Positions 1 to 8,377 of a stretch of 64,000 bases of DNA are shown here, one piece after another. The DNA is from Fuerstiella sp. GTDB lineage: Bacteria > Planctomycetota > Planctomycetia > Planctomycetales > Planctomycetaceae. The notes under the pieces were generated by a model. That model ran no database searches, was not told the origin of the DNA, and saw only the letters and a list, made by a program, of their open reading frames with translations. The position numbers and the translations under genes were made by a program. The stretch's first letter is position 1, and each line of letters opens with the position of its first letter. The stretch covers positions 58,509 through 122,508 of the forward strand of contig JABABI010000002.1 of assembly GCA_014238335.1 (NCBI GenBank). Direction: 5' to 3'.

Positions 1-2330
1 TGAATGGTACGATAGGCCCGGCGTTTGCTGTGCAGATCAGCCGTTTGCATCGCAATGACAGCCAGCTCGTTCGTGTCCACTTCGTTTATCGCAGCACTTA
101 GCTCCTGCGGACTGACGCTGATCGCCGCCTTGTGATTTTCGGCCAGCTGCTTCTGCTTTGCCGTACGCTTATCAGCGGAAGTCTTCAGAGCCGTTCGAAC
201 CGAGCTGCGAACAGTTTCGGGCAAGGTCGCCAACTTCTCTGTGAACAGATTCCAGCGATAGCCTTCACGAATTTCGTCGGCCCGCACTTTCAAGGCAGCG
301 ATCTGGCTTTCGATTTGACCGTTGTCGTAATCAATCCGACGTTTCTGCCGATTGGATACGTCAGCTCGACCATGACCGGTGGACGTCACCCAGTTTCGCA
401 CGTTGAAGGCCGGAGCAAAAACAGATTCCAGACAATAATAGTCGGCCTGAGAGACTGCTTCGTACTTGTGATCGTGGCACCGCGCACAGTGCACCGTCAG
501 GGCCAGCAGATTGGCGGCAATAACTTCCGTCGTGCGTTGCAGAACATGGTGCCTGGTTTCCGGCGTGTTAAGTTCGTTTTGGTCGGTGTCGTCATTCGCA
601 CACAGCAAAAATCCGGTGGCGATGAGCGCGTCGACCATCTCAGGCGAGAAGGATTCAGCGGATTTCCAGTCGTAAAGTTCGTCGCCGGCAAGCTGTTCGA
701 CGATGAAACGGTTAAATGGTTTGCCTTCGTTGAACGACCGAATGACATAGTCCCGAAATCGCCATTTTCCAGCAAGAGGTTTGATGATGGCCGCATCGTT
801 GTCACTACCGTACACGTCGACGTAGCCGGATACGTCCAGCCAGTGTCGGCCCCAGCGTTCACCAAAGTGTTCGGAATTCAAGAGGCGGTCGATCAATCGC
901 TCAAGAGCATCCGGTGCGGCATCATTCACAAACGCATCGACGTCCTGTGGAGACGGCGGCAGCCCGGTCAGATCGAAGTATGCTCGCCGAACAAGCGTGC
1001 TGCTGTCGGCCTCGTCCGAGTACGACAGACCGTGTTGCTCCAGCTTCGCCAGCGGGAAATGATCAATTTCATTACGAACGCGACCCGCATTTCGGACCGC
1101 GGGAAGATCGTGTCGAGCGGGTTTTTGCCAGGCCCAGTGTTGCCGATCCTGATCACTGATCTTGTCGACCCGCGGCGTCGACGATAATTGCTCCGCAGCG
1201 GGAGCATCGGCCTCGACCCAGGCACGCAGCACGGACAGCTCGTCCGGCGTCAGTCCCGTTTCTCCGTCCGGCGGCATCTTTCCCGTTTCCATCATCGAAA
1301 TCATTTCACTGCGATCGGCAAATCCTCGAACAATAACAGGACCGGCCTTGCCGCCTCGCAGCATCGCAGCCACCGTGCGGAGATCCAGGCCGGCTTCCAG
1401 AGCCTCATCGCCGTGGCAACCGTGACACCGCTGAGCAAGAATCGGATGAACATCTTTTTCGAACTGCGGAATCGGGCGAAAGTCAGTTTGCAGACCATAC
1501 TTATGGGCCAGGTAACTGCCAATCTCGTAGCGTTCGGTTGCTGTCAGTGGCCGGTTGTAAATCAAGACCTCCGCCAGGTCGCCCAGGAAGAACGTCCCGG
1601 CGTTGGATTCCAGACCAAAGTGCTGCCCCAGTGCCAGTGTCAGATTGTTTTTGAAGCCCAGAAAATGTGTCCCGTTAAACATCGCTCGCTGATCACGGCG
1701 TCCGTTCACATGAATCGCAAACGTCTGCTCGCCCGTGTAAACCGTTTCGATCAGGTTTGGCTTTCCGTTCCATGCCACGGTCAGCCCTTCTCCTTCATCG
1801 CCGCTGTGAATTCCCAGCCGCACCCTGCCCCGGCCCTGCTGATAGCCCACCCAGAATCCAAAACGTTTTTCGAACGCCGCGCTGGCCGCGTCACGTGAAT
1901 TCAAATCCAGAATCCGCTGAGCGGCATGAGCTGAACCAGCCGGCGCCTGCATCACAAGGAGAATGTGAAACGTCTGGTCTCCCGTAGATAATCCGCTGAA
2001 GGTTGGCAGATTCAGAAAATCATCACCGTGAAACCGAATGGCGGGGCGACCGCCGGTCGCCGTCGCATGAAACGTTGGCTGATGCGCGGCGATGTCCTGT
2101 GACAGTTGATTACCGTTGCCGCTTTTGTCATGCCATTCAACGACTGATGCTCCGTCGGCCGGCCGATTCGAATGATCGCCGTCTGCGTCGTGGTCGTCCG
2201 CATCCAGCCAAAGAATCATGCCGTCTTCGAAAGGAACCTGGGCTTTCGCCGGCGATGAGAACAGAACGGTCGCAGCAATGGCGTGGGAATAAACAAACCG
2301 AAATAGTTGACGTCGACTCATGGCTGTCAT
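1..2330 (-). CDS. LamG / PSCyt1 / DUF1549 secreted cytochrome-like protein (3' end outside window)
   Basis: The minus strand is open without a stop from an ATG at 2330 to the left edge, about 776 codons, so the gene is cut at its C terminus. An alternative ATG lies at 2321 (MSRRQLFRF), followed by a hydrophobic signal peptide ending near SPAKAQ. Residues about 40-275 look like a LamG/concanavalin-type lectin domain (DGMILWLDADD; LGDLAEVLIYNRPL). A PSCyt1 heme motif CHGCH follows near residue 300, with MPPDGETGLTP downstream. The DUF1549 domain starts with RRAYFDLTGLPPSP and contains a second CARCH motif with DHKYEAV. Planctomycetes usually pair such genes with a DUF1501 gene, which could lie beyond the left edge. 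Biochemical function is unknown; heme binding is inferred from CXXCH. There is no clear Shine-Dalgarno sequence for either start. Confidence 0.85.
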   Translation of the reverse strand, partial: MTAMSRRQLFRFVYSHAIAATVLFSSPAKAQVPFEDGMILWLDADDHDADGDHSNRPADGASVVEWHDKSGNGNQLSQDIAAHQPTFHATATGGRPAIRFHGDDFLNLPTFSGLSTGDQTFHILLVMQAPAGSAHAAQRILDLNSRDAASAAFEKRFGFWVGYQQGRGRVRLGIHSGDEGEGLTVAWNGKPNLIETVYTGEQTFAIHVNGRRDQRAMFNGTHFLGFKNNLTLALGQHFGLESNAGTFFLGDLAEVLIYNRPLTATERYEIGSYLAHKYGLQTDFRPIPQFEKDVHPILAQRCHGCHGDEALEAGLDLRTVAAMLRGGKAGPVIVRGFADRSEMISMMETGKMPPDGETGLTPDELSVLRAWVEADAPAAEQLSSTPRVDKISDQDRQHWAWQKPARHDLPAVRNAGRVRNEIDHFPLAKLEQHGLSYSDEADSSTLVRRAYFDLTGLPPSPQDVDAFVNDAAPDALERLIDRLLNSEHFGERWGRHWLDVSGYVDVYGSDNDAAIIKPLAGKWRFRDYVIRSFNEGKPFNRFIVEQLAGDELYDWKSAESFSPEMVDALIATGFLLCANDDTDQNELNTPETRHHVLQRTTEVIAANLLALTVHCARCHDHKYEAVSQADYYCLESVFAPAFNVRNWVTSTGHGRADVSNRQKRRIDYDNGQIESQIAALKVRADEIREGYRWNLFTEKLATLPETVRSSVRTALKTSADKRTAKQKQLAENHKAAISVSPQELSAAINEVDTNELAVIAMQTADLHSKRRAYRTI

Positions 2331-2467
2331 CGCTTAACCGCGTGGGCGCCATCCTTCCGGCGGAAAACGACCGTATCCCGCAGTCCATCTGTTGCTTCTG
2401 ATGATTGGTATTGATCGTCTGACCTGCCCCATTGTCATACAATTCGGTTTTGGTTCAACACAGTCCA

Positions 2468-2473
2468 AAGGAT
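2468..2473 (+). promoter_or_regulatory. Ribosome binding site of the iron alcohol dehydrogenase gene
   Basis: AAAGGA ends 7 bases before the ATG at 2481 and supports that start codon. Confidence 0.6.
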
Positions 2474-2480
2474 TCCTGAC

Positions 2481-3599
2481 ATGCCGCTGCCAACAATCAG
2501 TTACCTCACCGATATCCACTTCTCGCCAGGTGCGGTCGCGCTGCTGCCGGAGATTCTGGCAGAGAAAGGGCTGGAGCGACCGATGCTGGTCACGGACACC
2601 GGCATTGTGGCCGCTGGCCTCGTCGACCGACTTGACTGCAGTACTTCAGCGACATTCAGTGGTGTCAGTCCAAACCCGACACAGCAGAATGTCATGGACG
2701 GAGTGAAGGTGTTCCGCGACGCGGAATGTGACGGCATCATTGCCCTCGGCGGCGGCTCACCGATCGATTGTGCGAAGGCTGTGTCGCTAATGGTGACACA
2801 CAAGGAACCATTGGAACAATATGCACTGATTCGCGGCGGCCTGTCAAAGCTCACGGATGACAAGCCGCCGGTGATCGCCATTCCAACAACTTCGGGCACC
2901 GGCAGCGAAGTCGGGCGAGCAACACTGATTGCGTTCGATACGACGACCAAGCTGGCGATCGTCGGCCCGGCCATCATTCCCGACGTTGCCATCTGCGATC
3001 CCGAACTCACGTCCGGTCTGCCACCAGGACTCACAGCCGCGACAGGTATGGACGCGATATCACACTGTGTGGAAACGTTCTGCAGTCCGAAGTTCAATCC
3101 GGTCGCAGACGCAATCGCGCTGGATGGATTACAGCGTGCCTGCAGCAATCTACAAACGGCCGTTGATGACGGCACTAACCTGCAGGCCAGGTCCGAGATG
3201 ATGATGGGGTCCATGCAGGGCGCTCTGGCCTTCCAGAAGGGACTGGGAATGATCCACAGCCTCAGCCATCCGCTGGGTGCCATTCCGAAGCAGCTGCATC
3301 ACGGCACGCTGAATTCCATATTTCTGCCGCATGTACTGCGATACAACAACGAAGCATGCCCAAAGAAGATGGTCCGAATGGCGGACGTCATCGGACTCGG
3401 TAAAGGCGAAAAGCTGGCCGATTATTTTGAACAGCTGGCGAACGACATCGGGCTGGCATCGCGTTTGAGTGAACTTAGCACAACTGCAGAAGACCTCGCC
3501 CCGCTGGCCGAACCGGCGTTCGCAGACCATTCCACCGCCACAAATCCGCGACCCTTAACCGCAAAGGACTGTGCCACGATGTACCGCGCGGCATTGTAG
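2481..3599 (+). CDS. Iron-containing alcohol dehydrogenase
   Basis: A 372-residue cytoplasmic NAD(P)-dependent group III (iron) alcohol dehydrogenase, close to the usual length of the family. Seen: nucleotide-binding GGGSPID (residues 91-97), PTTSGTGSE (135-143), and the metal-ligand set D191, H195 (GMDAISHC), H259 and H273/H274 (HSLSHPLGA...HHG). Such enzymes reduce or oxidise small aldehydes and alcohols, for example lactaldehyde, glycolaldehyde or 1,3-propanediol; the substrate cannot be read from sequence. It is divergent from the DUF1549-type gene on its left. Next to the FAH, SDR and XylD genes it could reduce an aldehyde released by sugar-acid cleavage, but that role is inference. A paired hairpin element follows its stop. 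Confidence 0.9.
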   Translation: MPLPTISYLTDIHFSPGAVALLPEILAEKGLERPMLVTDTGIVAAGLVDRLDCSTSATFSGVSPNPTQQNVMDGVKVFRDAECDGIIALGGGSPIDCAKAVSLMVTHKEPLEQYALIRGGLSKLTDDKPPVIAIPTTSGTGSEVGRATLIAFDTTTKLAIVGPAIIPDVAICDPELTSGLPPGLTAATGMDAISHCVETFCSPKFNPVADAIALDGLQRACSNLQTAVDDGTNLQARSEMMMGSMQGALAFQKGLGMIHSLSHPLGAIPKQLHHGTLNSIFLPHVLRYNNEACPKKMVRMADVIGLGKGEKLADYFEQLANDIGLASRLSELSTTAEDLAPLAEPAFADHSTATNPRPLTAKDCATMYRAAL

Positions 3600-3611
3600 A
3601 CAAACACCGAC

Positions 3612-3745
3612 ATGTTTCCCAGGCTCCGACCTGGGAACACGTGCCCGCGAAACTCTGCTTCGCCAGGTAACAGGAGATCGTCCGCCAAACGAGACGAAGT
3701 AAAGCTTCGAGGAAAGGCAGTCCCAAACAGGAGTTTGGGACCGAC
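3612..3745. repeat. REP-like element made of two perfect hairpins
   Basis: Two perfect inverted repeats lie between convergent genes: TTCCCAGG/CCTGGGAA near 3614-3635 (8-bp stem, 6-nt loop) and GTCCCAAAC/GTTTGGGAC at 3720-3741 (9-bp stem, 4-nt loop). The resemblance to dispersed CCCAGGCTC-CCTGGG and CCCAAAC-GTTTGGG elements of many environmental bacteria is from memory. The element may also act as a bidirectional terminator for the alcohol dehydrogenase and FAH genes. No second copy was noticed in the window. Confidence 0.6.
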
Positions 3746-3771
3746 AATTGGAACGTTGCTCAGTGCACGAA

Positions 3772-4575
3772 CTACGGCTCGTCAATCACGGGGTTCGTCA
3801 GCTGACCGATACCTTCGATATCGATCGTCACCGAATCGCCATCCTTCAGGTAAACCGGCGGCTTGCGAGCCAGTCCGACTCCGTGTGGCGTTCCCGTCAG
3901 GATCACAGTCCCCGGCATCAGAGTCGTACTGCCGCTGAGAAACTCAATCAACGTGGGCACGTCAAAGATCATGTCGTCTGTATTCCAGTCCTGCATGACC
4001 TCGCCGTTCAAAATCGTCTTGATCTTCAACGCATTGGGGTTCGGAATTTCATCTGCAGTCACCAGGCATGGTCCCAGTGGACAGAACGTGTCGAAATTCT
4101 TGCCTTTGCACCACTGGCTGCCGCCATATTTAATCTGCCAGTCGCGAGCACTCACATCGTGGCCGCATGTGTAGCCCAGTACGTAATCCAAAGCATCGGC
4201 TTTCGAAACGTTCTTGCACTTCCTGCCGATCACCACGGCCAGCTCACATTCGTAGTCGACTTCTTCGCTCTTCAGATGCGTGGGAACTTCAATGGGATCG
4301 CCTGGATGCTGCAGCGTCGCTGGTGACTTCATAAACAGGATGGGCCATTTCGGTTTCGGCAAACCACCTTCTTCGGCATGAAACAAATAGTTCAGCCCGA
4401 TGCACAGAATTGTTGGCGGATCGACCGGCGCCAGTAGTTTCTGAACGTCGGCAAATTTGTCAGTAACGGTATGATCGCCAAAGATGCAGCCGTCAATTTC
4501 CAGCGAAGACCCGTCGTCCTGCTGAGCCGCATAGCGAATGTTGTTTGTTGAATCGTTGTAACGAATAATTCTCAT
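3772..4575 (-). CDS. Fumarylacetoacetate hydrolase (FAH) family protein
   Basis: 267 residues from the ATG at 4575 (MRIIRYND). The open frame reaches upstream to 4770, but the extra residues are not FAH-like, so the shorter start is chosen although its Shine-Dalgarno is weak. Family hallmarks: CIGLNYLFHAEE (58-69), FMKSPATL (81-88), and the metal-binding acidic set E109, E111 (VDYECELA) and D140 (CGHDVSARD). FAH enzymes cleave or isomerise 2,4-diketo or acylpyruvate acids using a divalent metal. With an SDR gene upstream and a sugar-acid dehydratase nearby, the likeliest role is cleavage of a 2,4-diketo-3-deoxy sugar acid to pyruvate plus a hydroxy acid, as in the L-rhamnose/L-fucose diketo routes. 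The exact substrate is not shown. It lies downstream of the SDR gene on the same strand, 224 bp apart. Confidence 0.85.
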   Translation of the reverse strand: MRIIRYNDSTNNIRYAAQQDDGSSLEIDGCIFGDHTVTDKFADVQKLLAPVDPPTILCIGLNYLFHAEEGGLPKPKWPILFMKSPATLQHPGDPIEVPTHLKSEEVDYECELAVVIGRKCKNVSKADALDYVLGYTCGHDVSARDWQIKYGGSQWCKGKNFDTFCPLGPCLVTADEIPNPNALKIKTILNGEVMQDWNTDDMIFDVPTLIEFLSGSTTLMPGTVILTGTPHGVGLARKPPVYLKDGDSVTIDIEGIGQLTNPVIDEP

Positions 4576-4799
4576 GGTGAATTTACCGGCGGAAAAAGTG
4601 CGGAAAGACTGTGAGCGGGTCCGCAGAATATCAGCAACAGCAGAAATGGCCAGCGTTACCGCACCTGTGACGCGTCCGCTGCTGCACTCAGGGAGTATGG
4701 CCGGTGTCTGGAACATGGAACGAGTGAAACCCCGGGCGTTCTTCGCCAGCTCAGTCCAGCCTCCGATCATCCCACCGCAGGTGTGGCGCGCCGAAACGG

Positions 4800-5567
4800 C
4801 TACCGAATGCTGAGCGTTCCGCCGTCAATCGGGTGCACGCTGCCCGTCACAAAAGAAGCTTCGTCACTGCACAGAAACAGCGCTGCCACAGCAATTTCTT
4901 TCGGACGGCCCATACGTCCGATGGGCTGAAAAGCCGCCAGTTTTTCCATAACGGCTTCTTCCTCACCAGGATAATTCTGTGCCACAAATCCGTCTACGAA
5001 CGGCGTGTGAATTCGCCCGGGAAGAATGGCGTTACAACGAATTCCCTTGTCGACAAAATCCTTGGCAACGGAATACGTTAACGCGACAACAGCGCCCTTA
5101 CTGGTCGAATAGGCAAATCTTTCTGCCAGTCCGAACCACGCCACTGTTGAGGCAATATTCAGAATCGCGGAGCCCTGCGGCATGTGCGGAATCACAGCGT
5201 AGCAGCAGTTATAAACCCCTTTCACGTTAACCGCCATGACTCGATCAAAGTCGGCCTCTTCTGTCGTCGTGGCGCTGCCCACATGAGCGATGCCGGCATT
5301 GTTCACCAGAATGTCAATCTGGCCACGCTCGGCGACAATCGCCTCAACCTGCGATTTCACGCCGGCCTGGTCGGTAACATCGCAGACACGAGCGGTCGCT
5401 GAGCCGCCGGCGGAAACGATCTCGGACACGGTCGCTTCGGCTGTCACCTCATCAACTTCGAAGATCTGCACGTGAGCACCCCGCTCGGCAAACATTTCGG
5501 CGATGCCCTTACCAATACCAGAACCGCCACCGGTGATAATCGCGTTTTTTTCGTCGAGTCGTAGCAC
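4800..5567 (-). CDS. Short-chain dehydrogenase/reductase (SDR), probable sugar or keto-acid dehydrogenase
   Basis: A 255-residue classical SDR beginning with GTG at 5567, preceded by AGGAAA at good distance. Cofactor motif TGGGSGIG (12-19), NNAG (89-92), catalytic S140, Y153 and K157 (YSTSK), and a C-terminal IDGG typical of family members. An acidic residue after the second beta strand (FEVDE) favours NAD over NADP. Position next to xylD and an FAH gene suggests either sugar oxidation (the XylB role) or oxidation of a 2-keto-3-deoxy sugar acid to the diketo acid. The sequence does not distinguish these. It is divergent from xylD across a 123-bp regulatory gap, so the two are probably controlled together. 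Confidence 0.85.
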   Translation of the reverse strand: MLRLDEKNAIITGGGSGIGKGIAEMFAERGAHVQIFEVDEVTAEATVSEIVSAGGSATARVCDVTDQAGVKSQVEAIVAERGQIDILVNNAGIAHVGSATTTEEADFDRVMAVNVKGVYNCCYAVIPHMPQGSAILNIASTVAWFGLAERFAYSTSKGAVVALTYSVAKDFVDKGIRCNAILPGRIHTPFVDGFVAQNYPGEEEAVMEKLAAFQPIGRMGRPKEIAVAALFLCSDEASFVTGSVHPIDGGTLSIR

Positions 5568-5690
5568 TTCAGTTTCCTGTTATAATTTGCGACACGCAAT
5601 GTACAGCATCAGCCAGGGTCGGTCACCGACTTACAGAGTACACAGTACGTCGCAACTCAGCCACCAACACGAATTCGGTAAACATCTCAC
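5568..5690. promoter_or_regulatory. Divergent control region with a concentric inverted repeat
   Basis: This is the intergenic region between the SDR gene and xylD. TTGCGAC (5587-5593) and TGTAC (5600-5604) are mirrored by GTACA (5638-5642) and GTCGCAA (5649-5655). Both pairs share the same centre (5621) and the same 6-bp inner spacing, and TTGCGACACGCAA (5587-5599) is itself a palindrome. A further GTCGG-TCA-CCGAC dyad sits at 5618-5630. The layout suits an operator for a dimeric regulator controlling both genes; no such regulator gene is in the window. Promoter boxes could not be assigned with confidence. Confidence 0.5.
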
Positions 5691-7466
5691 ATGAACGACT
5701 CTTCGAAACGTCTCCGCAGCCAACAATGGTTCAACATTCCGGACGATCCGGGAATGACGGCGATTTACGTCGAACGTTACCTGAACTACGGCGTGACCCG
5801 TGACGAATTGCAGTCGGGCAAGCCGGTCATCGGAATCGCCCAGACCGGCAGTGACATCGCCCCCTGTAACCGAATTCATCTGCAGACTGTCGAACGCGCT
5901 AAAGACGGAATTCGAGCCGCCGGGGGAGTGCCGTTCGTTTTTCCCGTTCATCCCATACAGGAAAGTTGCCGACGACCGACTGCCGCACTGGACCGCAATC
6001 TGTCATACCTTGGACTGGTGGAAATCATCCATGGTTATCCGTTTGACGCGGTGATCCTGACCGCCGGCTGCGACAAGACGACTCCGGCCGGGCTGATGGC
6101 CGCCGCCACCACCAATCTGCCGGCCATCGTGCTGTCCGGCGGCCCTATGCTGGACGGCTGGTACGAAGGCAAACTGACCGGGTCAGGCATGGCCACATGG
6201 GAAGCCCGAAGACAGCTGGCTGCCGGACAGATCGACTATCAGGGCTTTATGGATCTGGTGTGCTCCACAACGACAAGTCCCGGCCACTGCAACACAATGG
6301 GCACAGCGTTGACGATGAATAGCCTTGCCGAGGTCCTGGGAATGTCGCTGCCAGGCAGTGCATCGATTCCAGCCGCCTATCGTGAACGCATGCAATCGGC
6401 TTACGAAACCGGACAGCGGGCCGTCGAAATCGTTCACGAGAACCTGACACCCGACCGCATTCTTACACGACAGGCATTCGAAAATGCCATCGCCCTGAAC
6501 ACAGCCATCGGTGGTTCCACTAATGCGCCGCCGCATCTGGCCGCCATCGCGCGGCACGTGGGCGTTGAACTGGACATCAAGGACTGGGAAGACATCGGCT
6601 ACGACATACCGTTGCTGGTGAACTGCCAGCCGGCGGGTGATTTTCTGGGCGAAGGTTTTCACCGTGCCGGAGGTGTTCCGGCAGTGGTCAACGAACTGAT
6701 AACCGCGGGAAAAATCCATACCGACGCACTAACGATCTCAGGAAAGTCGCTCTCCGAAAACGTGGCACAAAAGACAACTCAGGACACGAACGTCATCCGG
6801 TCATACGATGCACCATTGATGCAGCAGGCCGGCTTCCTGGTGCTGTCCGGCAATCTGTTTGATTCTGCATTAATGAAAACCTGCGTGATCAGCGACGACT
6901 TTCGTGAACGCTATCTGTCCCAGCCGGGCAGCGAAAACTGCTTTGAATCCCGCGTCGTGGTGTTCGACGGTCCGGAAGATTATCACTCTCGTATTGAAGA
7001 CCCGTCTTTGAACATCGACGAATCCTGCCTGCTGGCGATACGAGGATGCGGCCCTATCGGTTATCCAGGCAGTGGTGAAGTGGTCAACATGCAGCCGCCC
7101 GCCACATTGCTGCAGAAAGGCGTCACACAGTTGCCGACGCTGGGCGACGGCCGACAAAGCGGCACATCAGCCAGCCCGTCACTGCTGAATGCTTCCCCGG
7201 AATCCGCCGTCGGTGGCAATCTTGGACTGCTGCAGACCGATGATACCGTCCGTATCGATCTGAACGGCCGAACGGTCATGTTGCTGGTGTCAGACGAGGA
7301 ACTGGCGGAACGCCGCAACAATTATGAGCCACCGGAAATCACAAATGAAACACCGTGGCAGGAAATCTATCGAGGATGCGTGGGCCAACTGGCCACCGGA
7401 GGCTGTTTCGACTTCGCCACCAATTATCACAAAGTCGCCGAACAGGTACCGCGACATAATCACTGA
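5691..7466 (+). CDS. xylD: D-xylonate dehydratase-type enzyme, IlvD/Edd family
   Basis: A 591-residue dehydratase of the IlvD/Edd family with overall likeness to Caulobacter XylD, down to the C-terminal PRHNH. Iron-sulfur ligand cysteines are C59 (SDIAPCN), C127 (TAGCDKTTP) and C200 (SPGHCNTMG), and LSGGPMLDGW and IRGCGPIGYPG are conserved. The reaction is dehydration of a sugar acid such as D-xylonate to the 2-keto-3-deoxy acid in the cytoplasm, using [2Fe-2S] and Mg. Family members also act on L-arabinonate and related acids, so the exact substrate is open. In the Weimberg and Dahms xylose pathways this is the central step; here an SDR and an FAH-family gene accompany it. The Shine-Dalgarno is weak. 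Confidence 0.85.
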   Translation: MNDSSKRLRSQQWFNIPDDPGMTAIYVERYLNYGVTRDELQSGKPVIGIAQTGSDIAPCNRIHLQTVERAKDGIRAAGGVPFVFPVHPIQESCRRPTAALDRNLSYLGLVEIIHGYPFDAVILTAGCDKTTPAGLMAAATTNLPAIVLSGGPMLDGWYEGKLTGSGMATWEARRQLAAGQIDYQGFMDLVCSTTTSPGHCNTMGTALTMNSLAEVLGMSLPGSASIPAAYRERMQSAYETGQRAVEIVHENLTPDRILTRQAFENAIALNTAIGGSTNAPPHLAAIARHVGVELDIKDWEDIGYDIPLLVNCQPAGDFLGEGFHRAGGVPAVVNELITAGKIHTDALTISGKSLSENVAQKTTQDTNVIRSYDAPLMQQAGFLVLSGNLFDSALMKTCVISDDFRERYLSQPGSENCFESRVVVFDGPEDYHSRIEDPSLNIDESCLLAIRGCGPIGYPGSGEVVNMQPPATLLQKGVTQLPTLGDGRQSGTSASPSLLNASPESAVGGNLGLLQTDDTVRIDLNGRTVMLLVSDEELAERRNNYEPPEITNETPWQEIYRGCVGQLATGGCFDFATNYHKVAEQVPRHNH

Positions 7467-7534
7467 CCGACAGGGTATGGCACTGAGACATGGCCGCACA
7501 CGACGTATTCCATTCTGAGAACGGCGCACAATAC

Positions 7535-7569
7535 AAGCACGACGCGAAGGCGAGTCGGTTTCGTGCGTT
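7535..7569. repeat. Dispersed-repeat-like hairpin
   Basis: GCACGA (7537-7542) pairs with TCGTGC (7561-7566) around a GCGAAGGCGAGTC core. The GCACGA..GCGAGT..TCGTGC pattern resembles short repeats I recall from planctomycete intergenic regions. It lies between the convergent ends of xylD and the Cys-rich gene and may serve as a terminator. One copy only was seen here. Confidence 0.4.
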
Positions 7570-7639
7570 TGAAGAACACACATGCTGGCGCTGCGTGGCT
7601 TTTATCGGGAACTGTCAGGAAACAGTGAACGGTTCAACG

Positions 7640-8266
7640 TCAGAACGCCATCGGGTAGCTGCTCGGCGAATCAACTTCAACGCCAGGAGGACAGTCAAAG
7701 TTTTCTCCGACGAAGCGGTCCCACGAATCTCGTGTCTGCTCAGACACCAACCCCGCCATGCCCAGTTCACAGTTCTCACAAACCATCAGCGGCGTCTGGC
7801 TGATGGGCGTAACCTGCGCGACGATTTCATTATCCCGGCACAGTCCGGCCAGTGAATAGCGGTGGCACTTGCTGCGTTCCGTTCCGCACACCAGACAGTG
7901 CTCAATGCACCGTTGCAGCAGTGCATCACCGTCCTCAGCGTTCTCAATTTCGCGGACCTCAATAATCTGCGGGCCCTCAACATCGTCCAGTCCGGCCGCT
8001 GCACTTTTCTGAAACTGCTCCTTCATATGAGCCGTAATGTTGGCTCGAGTCTCGTCTGAATACTCCTGGGTCAGCTTGTCGCGACAGCGTTCGCACAACG
8101 CCATTTCAAAGACCGCCTCGCCGGCGACATAGCGTTTCTGGATCACGTACACGTTGGACTCAATCAGCGGAACTTCGCAGTCGATGCACTTAAAGAATGG
8201 TGCACCCAAATATTCCGACCAGAACAGTTTGGGAACAGGTGCAAAGAAAATCCCGAAAAATGACAT
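7640..8266 (-). CDS. Cys-rich zinc-ribbon-like hypothetical protein
   Basis: 208 residues, with no signal peptide after MSFFGIFFAPVPK. It holds four CXXC pairs: CIDC and CERC in the first 80 residues, then CLVCG plus a nearby C/H-rich stretch, and CENC in the C-terminal half. That arrangement suggests two structural zinc sites, one per half, formed by paired knuckles. I do not recognise a named family; other planctomycete hypotheticals of this kind exist to my knowledge. The C terminus is acidic and free of motifs. It stands alone, convergent with xylD and in the same direction as the squalene-cyclase-fold gene upstream. It could be a cytoplasmic zinc-binding adaptor, but no function can be assigned. 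Confidence 0.7.
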   Translation of the reverse strand: MSFFGIFFAPVPKLFWSEYLGAPFFKCIDCEVPLIESNVYVIQKRYVAGEAVFEMALCERCRDKLTQEYSDETRANITAHMKEQFQKSAAAGLDDVEGPQIIEVREIENAEDGDALLQRCIEHCLVCGTERSKCHRYSLAGLCRDNEIVAQVTPISQTPLMVCENCELGMAGLVSEQTRDSWDRFVGENFDCPPGVEVDSPSSYPMAF

Positions 8267-8377
8267 CGTTGTCTCGCTGGTTTATGCAGGACGGCCCGCA
8301 GCCGACTCGAGTTAACGCTCGGAAGTAAATGGTCCGCTCCCGCTGGTCACCGCAGGAAGCGAATAAGACGTTCCGAA

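Noticed and set aside
132..1187. Plus-strand 351-codon frame
   Set aside because: It is the shadow of the minus-strand LamG/PSCyt1/DUF1549 gene, whose domains are clear and whose frame stays open to the edge.
3475..3785. Minus-strand short frames over the hairpin pair
   Set aside because: They arise from the REP-like repeat (SQVGAWE-type peptides) and have no ribosome site or domain.
4576..4770. N-terminal extension of the FAH gene
   Set aside because: The added residues are not FAH-like and MRIIRY is the usual family start.
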